A stretch of 64,000 bases of DNA, taken from assembly GCA_030849465.1 (NCBI GenBank), contig JARVLF010000005.1, forward strand, positions 124,001 through 188,000. The letters run 5' to 3'. Both the position numbers and the translations under genes were made by a program. Of this stretch, positions 31,201-40,576 are shown one piece after another. This DNA comes from Moesziomyces globuligerus (Eukaryota > Basidiomycota > Ustilaginomycetes > Ustilaginales > Ustilaginaceae). Below the pieces are notes generated by a model. It did no database searches. It was not told where the DNA came from and saw only the letters and a list, made by a program, of their open reading frames with translations. The stretch's first letter is position 1. Each line of letters opens with the position of its first letter.

Positions 31201-33929
31201 GTCTTAGACGCTATCCGCCGATGGAGACCATCCTCGAGATCGCCTCAACGGCTCGGGACGTCACGCTGCGCGCCAAGGCCCTCTCGTTCTTCCTCGCCAA
31301 GTTCCATGCGCACTACATCAACCAGTACACCATCTTCCGGGCCGAGAAGTTCGCATTTGTGCCTGCACGCATGCCGGGCGACAACAAGATGGTGCTGCGC
31401 AAACCCACAGAGGTCTTCACCAACGCAGAAGCCGCGGTCATGGGCTTCCCCGTCGCAGGCCCCGAAATCAATCTGGCCGATCTGCCCAAGCTAGGACTGC
31501 GGTCGAACCCCACCGCAACGCAACTTATTGGGAAGCTCGTCAATTCACCGACCAGGGATGAGAGCAAAGCACGCAAGATCTTCGAATACCTGGCCACGGT
31601 GCCCGAATTCAGTCTCAACGACTTTGCACAGCTGCGTGGGGCGGACTTCGTTCCAGTGCGACGCACGAAGCGAGCCGAAGCTACTCAAGATGCTGCGACT
31701 GGCGCTCCTCCGGCAGACATTGTTCTGGTTGCGCCGATGAACTGCTACTTTGGCGGGTCGGCTTCGGACGTTCAGTTCCGAGACGTTTTCTTCTACTGCG
31801 ACTTTGGTTCGGTCGCAGGCGCGTTCCTCAAGAACTGCGGCGTGCGCAACGAGCCGAGCATCGAAGAGGTCGCCGAGCGTCTCGTCGACGAGCCGCAGCG
31901 GTTCTATCAGCTCGCGGGCAGCGCAGATGCCTACCTCGGCATCCTGCGTCAGATCGCCACCAACTGGAACCGGATTCGCAGCCCGCTGCGCAACCAGATG
32001 GCGCGCTCACCCTTCCTCCTCGGCTCGAAGCGCATTCAAGAGGGCAAGGCGGGCAGCGGCAGGCAGTCCACGGGGCACTTGCTGGATGCCGACGACGACG
32101 AGCAGGACGAGGAAGCTGACGATGCGGGCACGCTCGTGTATGCCCTCAAGAAGCCGTCGGACGTGGTGATCGTAGATGACGCCAACTCGCACATGCTGTT
32201 TGCTTCGTCGCTGTTCTACGCACCGCACGAAGATCTGTTGCAGGAGGGGCTGTACGGCAAGCTGGGCTCGCCGCGGCTGAGCTCCCTTGTCGAGGAGCAC
32301 TACTCTGTGCAGGGCCGTGTGATGCAGGACACGCAGCGAGCGCGCGAGATCAAGGCTCTGGTGCTGGAGAGGACCCCGCTCTTTCTGTTCGAGAAGCGAC
32401 AGTCGTCCCGATCCGAGATCCGCAAGGATGCCGAATGGCTCAAGGGTGCGCTGGAGGTGGAGGAGATCGACGGCGCTGGGCTTCGACTCGTCCGCACGCT
32501 GCGCTACGACCGCTTGCACGAGCAGAACGTGCAGAAGTGCACGGCGACGGCGTCGATGCGCGGGTCCAAGCTCGTCCTGCACCTGTCGTCGTCGATGGAG
32601 GTGGACTTTTTCGAGGTCGCGACCTCACTCAGCAAGTATCTGCTGACCAAGCAGCGTTTGCAAGAGGTGCTGTTGTACATGACGCTGCTGTCGACGTCGC
32701 TGCGCAATCTCAAGCGTCGCGGCTTCCACGTGGACAAGATCCTCTCGCAGCGCAAGGCGGAGCGGGAAGCGGCCGAGGCCCAGCTGCGCGACGAGCGGCT
32801 GCAGGCCGAGGAGCGTGCCGCCGAAGAGAGGGCGACCGAGGCCAAGATCGCAGAGTGGAGAAATCAGGTGCTCAGTGTCTTCCCCGATGCCGATCCGCAG
32901 TACGTGGAGCAGGCGCTGCGCAGCCACAGCGATGCGCACGTCGAGCGCACGACCAACGACATGCTCAGCAGCAACTACCCGCGCAAGAACAAGGAGGTGT
33001 CATCTACGGTCTCGCGGGCGACGGACGACGGCTACTCGCCGATGGGCGCCGCTGCGGGCGGGCAGGGTGGAGCTGGCGGTGGCTTCCTTTCGGGGTTCCG
33101 CAACCGGTTCCTGCAGGCGGGAGCCAAGGGGCGCAGCTCGCTGGCTGACGGCACGAGCTCGATCACGCGGCCGGGGCAAGACTGGCCTGGCGCGTCGTCT
33201 CAGCCAGGACAAGCAGCGGTGTCGGCCGCAGGGCGATCCGATGAGGATCGACCGCTGGGAGGACTTGGGTCGTCGGCTGGCGCGGCTGGCGCGGGTGGAG
33301 CAGCGACGGCGCCTACGAGCGATGTGACGCCGCTGTCGTCGATCCACAACAATGTGCTCACGGCGATCCGAGCGTCGCGACCGGATGCGTCGTCGACGAT
33401 CCGGAGCGAGGCGCGGCAGACGCAGATCAAGGAGGCGGCCAACTCGTACTGCGACACGACGGGGGTGGAGACGGATCTAAGGCTGGCGGGCGAGGTGGCG
33501 GGGATGAAGGTGTTTCTGCATCCGTCGCTGGACGCGGCGTCGATGCTCGCTGCGAACGCGGCGGCGCTGGAGCGGCTGATCAACCGCGTGTACAAGCCGG
33601 TGGGGAGCATCTTTGGGCTGGACCCGAGGAGCATGTACGTCTTTTGCGACACGGCGGGACCGGCGATCGCGTTCAACCGGGCGGGGGCGATCTACCTCAA
33701 CTTTCGGTACTACCTGGCGTGGCACGACGAGCTGGTCAAGCAGGGCAAGATGGCGGATCCGCTCGTCTCGACCTACTTTAGCGTCGCGCACGAGATCGCG
33801 CACAACGTCGTGGCGGCTCACAACGCCGAGCACGAGTGGTACTTTAGCGCGATCGCCGAGAAGTACATTGTCGCGCTCGTCGAGTACATCGGCAAGGTGG
33901 AAGCCGACGCGCGTGGCGCCGGGCAGTAG
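28272..33929 (+). CDS. Sacsin-type GHKL ATPase protein (DUF3684 family) with CUE-like and HEXXH segments
   Basis: A 1,885-residue single-exon protein. The N-terminus (about 25-260) is an Hsp90/sacsin-like ATPase fold: [20 protein letters not shown] has the catalytic Glu48 and Mg-binding Asn52, and [15 protein letters not shown] is the glycine box and lid. A long DUF3684-type body follows. Near 1490-1530 is a charged coiled coil ([20 protein letters not shown]); right after it, about 1530-1572, a CUE/UBA-like helix bundle begins [17 protein letters not shown]. After a Gly/Ala/Ser-rich linker the C-terminal module contains [17 protein letters not shown] at 1840-1856, an HEXXH zincin-like motif with further His. 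A chaperone or quality-control role is suggested by analogy to sacsin, not shown. The open fungal family is known to me only as uncharacterised. Confidence 0.85.
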   Translation: MASNTAGQLARKALMEDARQEEAITVNQRALIDKILARYAAEFTVFRELLQNADDAGATHCELRFESQRSSPPTTDTTASIGPNAAQAASQSSSSHSLLPDFKATLHNWVFRNDGKPFGNDDWSRLRRIAEGNPDPDRIGAFGVGFYSLFSICEEPIVSSGDQLMGFFWKGDSLFTKRATNTDRDSSPTGRPWTTFFMALREPAPFPDSPMALAKFLATSLTFTTQIRTVSLYWDDHLLCKLHKKLALPKPMIMPSHLNASSPGRTMRVRDLESTAVQIDVDALRLVIDAAEKDKPKLKQSLASALGKTAGGGLTSMLQSAFGFGSSSSAAKEKERERELQSRREAEQATALEKRNLDSTAALLTTVSASIHLRIATANVAVSADKAFQREIERSTKKPPPKVTAFHLIFTGKEEYDASFPQEADDTDADASLSVSPSAAALDKGVRQIFSGLMPRLEDQGHAFIGFRTHQTTGFSGHIAARFIPTVERESLDFVDRYCAQWNSELLAMGGYVARAVYENELTDIGRLWTSSFGDKRPSTDDHVLAKALKDRALHLMRFFTMRASSPSSRVSSLVLTSFFGAARQNTISLMSTRGVKHSAAIRIPNALLSGFIKDLAVIPPNHVEDAPDFVREVRSRNLVQDITMDDVFSELSSRALTVAEMVACLKWWVSVAAHPSYDVSLRSKLLNSAMLTIADPKAAVPEKIQPLSIVRYYLNTSRLPTDVPLPDSCLSYEVSKALTTNELSRVFGWSELTVVVWLKNLVQISVQARRSGTAAVGEIDLQASPAFAEKVLLTLSRAWFALPSTQHEELQQLLAETTCIPTRLQMQKPNDAYFANVSLFSDLPIVEFPSAQVKGNLEKVLVVLGVRRHVELQMIFNRLVAGGGWSHVDLVAYLASNKDSLSELEKERLNKTAIFPKHGEVGALKEDGTPKIIRHRACDLYEPTEALKALQLPVLDWADKTWRPSSEEARFVFDLGLRRYPPMETILEIASTARDVTLRAKALSFFLAKFHAHYINQYTIFRAEKFAFVPARMPGDNKMVLRKPTEVFTNAEAAVMGFPVAGPEINLADLPKLGLRSNPTATQLIGKLVNSPTRDESKARKIFEYLATVPEFSLNDFAQLRGADFVPVRRTKRAEATQDAATGAPPADIVLVAPMNCYFGGSASDVQFRDVFFYCDFGSVAGAFLKNCGVRNEPSIEEVAERLVDEPQRFYQLAGSADAYLGILRQIATNWNRIRSPLRNQMARSPFLLGSKRIQEGKAGSGRQSTGHLLDADDDEQDEEADDAGTLVYALKKPSDVVIVDDANSHMLFASSLFYAPHEDLLQEGLYGKLGSPRLSSLVEEHYSVQGRVMQDTQRAREIKALVLERTPLFLFEKRQSSRSEIRKDAEWLKGALEVEEIDGAGLRLVRTLRYDRLHEQNVQKCTATASMRGSKLVLHLSSSMEVDFFEVATSLSKYLLTKQRLQEVLLYMTLLSTSLRNLKRRGFHVDKILSQRKAEREAAEAQLRDERLQAEERAAEERATEAKIAEWRNQVLSVFPDADPQYVEQALRSHSDAHVERTTNDMLSSNYPRKNKEVSSTVSRATDDGYSPMGAAAGGQGGAGGGFLSGFRNRFLQAGAKGRSSLADGTSSITRPGQDWPGASSQPGQAAVSAAGRSDEDRPLGGLGSSAGAAGAGGAATAPTSDVTPLSSIHNNVLTAIRASRPDASSTIRSEARQTQIKEAANSYCDTTGVETDLRLAGEVAGMKVFLHPSLDAASMLAANAAALERLINRVYKPVGSIFGLDPRSMYVFCDTAGPAIAFNRAGAIYLNFRYYLAWHDELVKQGKMADPLVSTYFSVAHEIAHNVVAAHNAEHEWYFSAIAEKYIVALVEYIGKVEADARGAGQ

Positions 33930-34154
33930 ACAGCATGTTGGCTGTATAGATGCGCAACTTTGCAGCAAATAGATCGAGTCTGCTCTGCGTGTCGTTCGGC
34001 TGGTGTTCAGCGGAGCAGTTGGGGATATGTGCGCGGGCAGAGGTGCAATCGTCGGTGGGTTCGCGATTGAGAGCGAATAATGTACAGAGAAGAAGGGGAA
34101 GGATGAGGCTGCTCGGGGAGCACGGAGGCGAGTGCTGCGGAAGCGAAAGGTGTT

Positions 34155-34718
34155 TTATGCTGATGCGACCTGGGGTGTGGGGAGGCTTGCGCGCTTCTCC
34201 TTTCCGCCAAAGTGGTGGTAGTTCTGGCGATTGACGAGGGCGAGATGGGAGATGGGAGCGTTTTGTCAGCAAATGCCGTTGCAAGAACGGAGTCGGCTGT
34301 ATCCGATGAGGCTTGGAACGTACTGCGAATCTGAGGAGCTGACCAGCTTGTGCGGTTGCGTTTGTGGCGTGGCAGGCGAAGAGGAGGTAGTTTCTGGGCT
34401 GGACTCTCCAGGCGAAGCGCATGAAGACGGTCGAGTAGGCGCAGAGGGCGCCGCTCATGGTGCCGGAGATCATCTCCTCATCCTTGCTAAGATCGGCGAT
34501 GGCAGCGAGAGGAAGGCCCCAGTTGGCGACAGGACCCCAGAAGTGCGTCGACTGCGAAAGAGAGAGAGAGAGAGAGAGAGAGAAGAATGGATCAAGACCC
34601 GAGTCAGCACGACAAGGTTGGTGTGAGGCGGCACTTGGCTCTAGCCGAGGAGGCAACGTACGAAGAAGTATTGTCTGCCGGCGGGCGACTTGATCCAGTT
34701 GATGAATTGGGAAGCCAT
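34155..34718 (-). CDS. MPC1: Mitochondrial pyruvate carrier subunit Mpc1, three exons
   Basis: Inner-membrane subunit that, with Mpc2/3, imports pyruvate into mitochondria. Exons 34718-34662, 34551-34324 and 34223-34155 give 117 residues (human 109, yeast 130). Exon 1 encodes [19 protein letters not shown]. Exon 2 starts with the family hallmark [20 protein letters not shown] and includes [22 protein letters not shown]. Exon 3 encodes [18 protein letters not shown] and ends ASA. Both introns start GTACGT, end GCAG and CCAG, and are phase 0. The first intron's pyrimidine tract is a (CT)n microsatellite; the second has a TTGCTGAC branch site. It converges with the sacsin-like gene, 225 bases apart. 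Confidence 0.95.
34557..34583. repeat. (GA/CT)n microsatellite in MPC1 intron 1
   Basis: About 12 dinucleotide units directly upstream of the 3' splice site of MPC1 intron 1; on the sense strand it serves as the polypyrimidine tract. Confidence 0.9.
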
Positions 34719-35994
34719 GGTGGCGTGTGAGCGACGAGACGAAGCGAAGCAACGCAATGGGCGATGAGGGATGCAAGAAGGTGTAGGCGATAAGTTGGAG
34801 CAAAAGAGTGCAAGATGAGGTTCAGGGTGCTCCATGCACCCACCCACTCCCACCGCTCAGCGGCTTGACTGGCGCGCAAGAGTCACGCATCCCAACAACT
34901 CGAGACCGCAACCGCCACGGCTCCGCGAATTCTTCCACATCTCATCGGGATGCCAAGCTGGCCCAAGCTCAGAATGCAATCGGGAGATGTTTGTTTTTTT
35001 CGCACGAGAGAGGCCACCGACTGCGCAGATCGCGTGGCCTACGAGTTGATGCGGGCTCCGGCAATCGGAGGCTCCGGACCGCTTTCCGAACAAGGAGGGT
35101 CCAACTTAGTGCACCCCGTGGGCCGAAAGGCAGCAAAGCAGAGCCAAGCAAAGCAAGCGAAAGCAAGCAAAGCAAGCAAAGCAAGCAAATGCAAGCAAGC
35201 AGTCAAGTCAGTTTGTGCCTCTGTACTGCATCTTACAGCCGTATGCCCGACCAAGTGTCTCGGCTTGCACACGACTCACAGCCAAAAGACAGCAATCCTA
35301 GCCGAGTCGGTTACCGTACCCTCGTGTGCGTTTGACGTTGTGCCTACTCATGCTAAGACCGAGACCAGACTCATGCGCTGCAGTCTGCTCTCAGTCGTGT
35401 CTGCCTCTTCCGCCCAGATCTATGCGGGCTCGTGTGTTGAGTCGGATGCGATGATACCGTACCGTACCACGTTGCGCTAGCCGGCCATGGAGCTCATGGC
35501 TTGCGCCGTCGGCTGAATTCTACGGCTAGACTCGCGCCGCACTGCCCGTCGTCCCACTCTGCCTCTCGCTCAGACAGCCGAACGCCGTCCGACGACATCC
35601 ACTGCACTCAGACTTCATCCGCTCAACCCTATTACTCCCTCGACCCTTCCCTCCGCCATCATCCTCATCCATCGCTTCCACTTCATCTCGCATCTTCGCT
35701 TGTCCCTCCGCCTGCGTCTCGCCCTCGCCTCGTGCAGCCACTCTCCCTCCTGATTCCTCCGCCCCTCAGCGTATCGCCATCCGCGCATCCCGACCTCAAC
35801 CGGCTCTTGAAACTGTTCCAATCTCATCATGTCCGGGAGGTGACCCGACCTTGCCAGCATCTAGCGATCCTCGATCCCATTCGCCATCCCTTCAGCCTCC
35901 CACTAGACGCATTCAGTCTTGCCCCGCCCTGGGCTTGCGCCTCCCAGAATACCACTTCGACTGGCTCCTCGCCCGCGCTAGTTGGTAGACGACC
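34719..35994. other. Divergent promoter MPC1 / Zn2Cys6 regulator
   Basis: 1.28 kb without a supported gene. An AAGC-type repeat occupies about 35131-35200. From about 35560 the plus strand is a pyrimidine-rich leader leading to the regulator's ATG, as expected for a long 5' UTR. Confidence 0.5.
35131..35200. repeat. AAGC/AAGCA short tandem repeat
   Basis: About a dozen interrupted copies of GCAAA/AAGCAAGC in intergenic DNA. Confidence 0.8.
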
Positions 35995-38900
35995 ATGAGC
36001 CCCATGTCCTACGCTCGCGACGCGGGCCGCAAGGCATCCTCTGCCGACTCCCTCCAAGAGTCTTCCAGCCACGAAGCCTCCAAGTCCGACAACGACAACG
36101 ACTCCAAGTCGACCCCAGTCAAGGAACAGCTCAAGATCTACAAGACCATCTCGCGCGTCCACCGCGCTTGCAATGCCTGTCGCAAGCAGAAGGCTCGCTG
36201 CGATGGTCCCGAGAATCCGCCCTGCCGCAGGTGTAAGCAGGTCGGCATCGAATGCATCTTTGAGAAACCGCCCAAGGACCCCTCGTCTTCCACCACCCAC
36301 CCTAGCGACACCGGCGCAAGCTCAGATCGCATCCGCCTCCTCGAGACTCAGATGTCCGGCATGCAGAGCATGATCTCCGAACTCGTCGCTTCCATAAAAG
36401 CAAACACCAACGCCATCGCCGCCCCTCCACAGCCGCCCCAGCTACACCATTCTCCCAACACCTCGTCCGCCTCCGTAGCATCGCCGCTTCCGTCGCGAGC
36501 ATCCCGGTCCGACCATTGCCATCCCCCGCGTCATCATACCTTGCCTCTCCAACAACTGAGCTATCCGCAGCCACCCCACCATCGCAACTCGCCCAACCCT
36601 CCGCCATCATCCGCCGAGGCGCTCTCACGCTATCCAGCCGACAGTATACCAGGCTCACACCTTCAGCGACCGCCCTACCCGCCCTCTGCAGGCTCCTTTG
36701 GTAGCAGCTCGAGCCATGCCAATTCGACACCCGTTCACGCTGCGCCCGGGTACCCACTGCAGCAGCCCTCCTTCCACACGCCGTACGGTCATCCACCCTC
36801 CAAGAACGACGAGCTTCTCCTACAACAGCGGCATTCGGACCTTGATCCTTTCGATCGCACTGCTCGCACCTCTACCTCATGGAATCCGGACGGGAACGCA
36901 GCTGCTCCTTCGCAGGACATCGGCGGCGCTCTCCGACGCAGGAGCAGGTCCCGACCCGGCTCGGAGGCGGATGTCCGCGATCCGTCGTCGCACTCGTGGC
37001 AGCATCCCCACCTCGGTCCCTCGGCCTCTGCCTCGACGCTCCCACGTGGAAGCAAAGCTGAAGTCGCCTCTGCGTCTCCGAACGATCCGTCATCCGTAGC
37101 GGCAGCTACTTCGTCTGGATGGACACCAACATCGACTGTGCCTGGCTACCAGCGCTCTCACTCGAGCCGTCGCCGCTGGACCTCGTCCGATCGCGCTGGC
37201 AGCCACAGTCTCTCGAACGAACAGGGCCACACGCCCTCTGATGGCCCAGGAGGCGCGGAGGATGCACATCATCGCGAGACCGACATCAGCAACGACCAAC
37301 TCAGCGCACCAATCGAGGCGCTCCGAGGCTTGGCCGACGCCGCCGCCGCAGCGGCTGCCGAAGACTCTGAAGGACACACATCGAACGATTCTAGCGACGA
37401 GAAGAACGCAGGCACCGATGACGATCATGCCGGGCGTGCGTCAGGCAACGCTGATGCGTCTACGACGCTGCCTGTGGTCGACGGCGCTGGCAAGCGCACG
37501 TCTGCACAGCAAGACGACGCTTGGATCGAGGGCGCGGGTCAATCGCCGCGCAAGAAGCACAGACGGAACACCAACGTCGGCTCACCCCATCCAGGGACTT
37601 GGAATGCTGCGTCAAACGGGACCGGTGCGGGCGGCACAGCCACGACTCCCAAAGCGTCGGGTGCGGCTGCAGCAGGTGCCACGGCGTCATCGCCATCCAC
37701 CTCGGGTGCCGCGGCTAGGTCCGGCAAGATGGAGGCGCCGGGCCTCGTGTCGAGCGCGCCGGGTGACCTCGTCACGTTGGGCCTGGTGACCGAGTCCGAT
37801 GCCATGCGCCTCTTTGAGACCTTTCAGAAGGGCGTGCCCAAGTTCATCTCGATCTTCCATCTGGAGGACGAGCTGATGACGACCGCCGAGGCATACCATC
37901 ACGTCCGCACAACCTCGTACTTCCTCTTCAACGTCATGCTCGCCATCGGTGCCAAGGTCGAGTGCGGCGGCAAGAGCCCCAGTCGGCTCTACCAGACCTG
38001 CATGGCACAGGCAAAGAGGAATGCAAAGGACACCATGTTCAGCCCCGTCGCCGGCAAGTCGGCGGTGCAGGCTATGGTCCTGCTCGCCGCTTACAGCGAG
38101 AATGGATGGCTGCCGCTCGGCCTCTCCATCCGCATGGCCCAGGAGCTCGGCCTGGATCGCTCGTTCCAAAGGCTCATGTCGGCGCTGCCTGCTTCAGGGT
38201 ACATACGACATCCGCAACCGCCCCCACCACCCAAGCATCTCACATTCTACCACAACTCGCCCCAGTCGTCGCATTATACCGGGTCGCCGACGGACGTCAA
38301 TTCGATCGGCGGCGAGTCCCTCGACGGCAAGGGCTCGTCGGCCAATGCTGCGGGCGCCAATGCGGTAGCGGCGAATGCGGCTGCTAACGGAAATGCAGAT
38401 GCAGCGGCCAAGCGCGAGCTCGACGAGCTCAAGGACCTGGCTCGCGGTGCGAGGCTATGGTTCTTCCTCTTCCTCTTCGACCATCAGGCGTCCTACGGCG
38501 CAGGAAGACCCGCGATGCTGTCCAAGCACTACGTGCGCAACTGTCGCGCATTCTTGAGTCTCGACTACCCGCTGACGGTCAAGACGGATGCGCGCTTCAT
38601 CAGCACGCTCGAGCTGCTCATCATCCGCGAGACGCACTACGACGCCATGGCGCCGTACGACCAGCCCGTCGACGGCCGCATGCTCTCCAAGATGCGCAAG
38701 GTCACCGAGGAGCTCAACGAGTGGCACCAGTACTGGTCGTCCGACTTTGAGAGCCGCGGCTATGCGCAGGATTCGTTCTTCCAGCAGTCGCTCATCCTCC
38801 AGTGCGCCAGTGCCGAGCTCTACCTCTCGTGCACAGCGCTGCGCGGCATCCGCGATGCCAACGATGCAGACCAGATGGGCCCGGAACAGAAGGAGCTCAT

Positions 38901-40248
38901 CATCCAGGCGACGCGCGCAGCCGATACGTGCCTCAGCATCTCGGTCAACGCCAAGGAGTATCGCGAAATGCTCGGCTGGGCCCCGCACTACACGCACGTC
39001 ACGGCCGCGTTTGCGTGCGTCTTCCTCATCAAGATCGCCAGGCTCTTTCCGCGACAGGTGGACACGTACGGGATCTTTAGCAATGCCGAGCGGCTCGCGA
39101 GTCGCTTGGCCGAGGTTCCGGCGGGCAAGTATGCGCGCGTCATCCGCATCCTGCTCGCACAGGCGTGGAAGAAGATCGCCGACCTCAGCCCGGCGATCGG
39201 CCTGTACGCAGCGCTGGGTGCCGAGGCGACGCGGCCGGGCGCCATCACGCCGGCCGAGATCAAGACCGGCGGACCGAGCGACTCGGGCATCAGCCTGCTG
39301 TACAAGCTGCTGCACGAGTACCAGAACGGCCAGATCGACGGCGAGGCCGACGAAGGCGCCGTGCGCTTGTCCAATGCGGATGGATCGGCTGTCGCAGGTG
39401 GGACCGGGGATGGCAATGGTGCTTCCGGGCCTCGTACGCCGGGGTTTGGCGACCAGGCGAGCAGCAGCAAGTGGCTCATGGCTGGCATCTCTTCGCCCGC
39501 GGGAGGTGCAGGCGGAGTGTCTGGAGGTCTCGGCGCCGCTGGATCAGCAGCGCTTTCGCCCAGCAAGGCCGCGGCTGGCAACTTGTCGCATCATGGCAGC
39601 ATCAGCGGGGTCGACTACGCGCACGTCGGCGCCGCCGATTCCGGCGCCGGGGCTGGCCAGTACGGCATGGCCTGGAGCTCGTTCATGGCGCCGGGGACGC
39701 CGTCGGCCTCGCACGGAGGCGGCGCGTTTATCAACGAGGGCTCGCTCATCAATGCAGCGACGCACCAGCCGATCCAGCTACCGCTGTGGATGCAGGAGAG
39801 CACGGGCGCATCGGCCGATCTGGCCGGTTTCGAGAGCGCGGCTGCCGCAGATGTCAAGCCTTCGCCAGCGCCGTCGCGAAGCTGGGGACACCAGGACCAT
39901 TATCAGTCCCCCTTGCCGCATGGTCAGAGTCAATACACATCGTCCGTTTACCAGACCCCGCAGCCGATGCAGCAGGGGACTGCACACCATCGCGCCTCGA
40001 CCCAGGAGCACAGTGCCGCGTTGGGAGGTCAGCTGCCAGTGCACCATCAGGCGCAGAGGCACGCAGCTATGGGTGTGGCCGCCTCGCCGGCAGCCGCCCA
40101 GCTCCAGACACAGGCCATGCCGCCCTTCAACTCGACCAACTTCGACACGGTCCTCTCGGATCTGGGCCTTCCGCTCGACGGTCTCGATGGTCTCTTTGTC
40201 GACCTCCCCATCAACGCTCCCACGGTCCAGTCCAACTACTCGGTCTGA
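35995..40248 (+). CDS. Zn(II)2Cys6 transcription factor, 1,417 aa
   Basis: Fungal-specific nuclear regulator. The binuclear zinc cluster is complete at 59-87 (Cys59, 62, 69, 77, 80, 87; CX2CX6CX7CX2CX6C), followed by a linker and a short helix with leucines (RIRLLETQMSGMQSMISEL) that may dimerise. A long Ser/Pro/His-rich disordered region (about 115-590) precedes the fungal_trans middle homology domain, about 590-1110, beginning LVTLGLVTESDAMRLFETF. The tail is Gly/Ser/Gln-rich and ends in an acidic-hydrophobic patch, TVLSDLGLPLDGLDGLFVD, a plausible activation domain. The ATG at 35995 is followed closely by a second Met at position 4. It is a single exon. The target genes cannot be told from the sequence. 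A transposon sits 100 bases past the stop. Confidence 0.93.
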   Translation: MSPMSYARDAGRKASSADSLQESSSHEASKSDNDNDSKSTPVKEQLKIYKTISRVHRACNACRKQKARCDGPENPPCRRCKQVGIECIFEKPPKDPSSSTTHPSDTGASSDRIRLLETQMSGMQSMISELVASIKANTNAIAAPPQPPQLHHSPNTSSASVASPLPSRASRSDHCHPPRHHTLPLQQLSYPQPPHHRNSPNPPPSSAEALSRYPADSIPGSHLQRPPYPPSAGSFGSSSSHANSTPVHAAPGYPLQQPSFHTPYGHPPSKNDELLLQQRHSDLDPFDRTARTSTSWNPDGNAAAPSQDIGGALRRRSRSRPGSEADVRDPSSHSWQHPHLGPSASASTLPRGSKAEVASASPNDPSSVAAATSSGWTPTSTVPGYQRSHSSRRRWTSSDRAGSHSLSNEQGHTPSDGPGGAEDAHHRETDISNDQLSAPIEALRGLADAAAAAAAEDSEGHTSNDSSDEKNAGTDDDHAGRASGNADASTTLPVVDGAGKRTSAQQDDAWIEGAGQSPRKKHRRNTNVGSPHPGTWNAASNGTGAGGTATTPKASGAAAAGATASSPSTSGAAARSGKMEAPGLVSSAPGDLVTLGLVTESDAMRLFETFQKGVPKFISIFHLEDELMTTAEAYHHVRTTSYFLFNVMLAIGAKVECGGKSPSRLYQTCMAQAKRNAKDTMFSPVAGKSAVQAMVLLAAYSENGWLPLGLSIRMAQELGLDRSFQRLMSALPASGYIRHPQPPPPPKHLTFYHNSPQSSHYTGSPTDVNSIGGESLDGKGSSANAAGANAVAANAAANGNADAAAKRELDELKDLARGARLWFFLFLFDHQASYGAGRPAMLSKHYVRNCRAFLSLDYPLTVKTDARFISTLELLIIRETHYDAMAPYDQPVDGRMLSKMRKVTEELNEWHQYWSSDFESRGYAQDSFFQQSLILQCASAELYLSCTALRGIRDANDADQMGPEQKELIIQATRAADTCLSISVNAKEYREMLGWAPHYTHVTAAFACVFLIKIARLFPRQVDTYGIFSNAERLASRLAEVPAGKYARVIRILLAQAWKKIADLSPAIGLYAALGAEATRPGAITPAEIKTGGPSDSGISLLYKLLHEYQNGQIDGEADEGAVRLSNADGSAVAGGTGDGNGASGPRTPGFGDQASSSKWLMAGISSPAGGAGGVSGGLGAAGSAALSPSKAAAGNLSHHGSISGVDYAHVGAADSGAGAGQYGMAWSSFMAPGTPSASHGGGAFINEGSLINAATHQPIQLPLWMQESTGASADLAGFESAAAADVKPSPAPSRSWGHQDHYQSPLPHGQSQYTSSVYQTPQPMQQGTAHHRASTQEHSAALGGQLPVHHQAQRHAAMGVAASPAAAQLQTQAMPPFNSTNFDTVLSDLGLPLDGLDGLFVDLPINAPTVQSNYSV

Positions 40249-40348
40249 ACGCCCCGAACGGCGATGCTCTTGTACTCTAGACGTGTCTAATGAAGTCAGC
40301 CTCACCGCGGAATGTGTAGCAGCCTTACAAAGGCCCTTTGATGAAGTA

Positions 40349-40389
40349 ACGTAATTACTGTATTTCCGACGCACGTGTAGATCCGACGC
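40349..40389 (+). repeat. Left terminal inverted repeat of the transposon
   Basis: 41 bp starting ACGTAATTACTGTATTTCCG and ending AGATCCGACGC; identical to the reverse complement of 42565-42605. It contains the palindromes GTAATTAC and CACGTG. Confidence 0.97.
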
Positions 40390-40576
40390 AATTTTGAGAT
40401 TTTTGAGATGCACTGTGTCTGGTGGAGGTGATGTGCATGATCGCGACCACAACTGTTTGCTTGTTCCTGAGTTCCACCAACCCCGCTTCCCCGCAAAACC
40501 TTATACGTGCACTCCGCCTTCTACGCCGCTCATATCCGCAATTCAACAACGTCTACCCCAACTTTTGCTGTCTACG

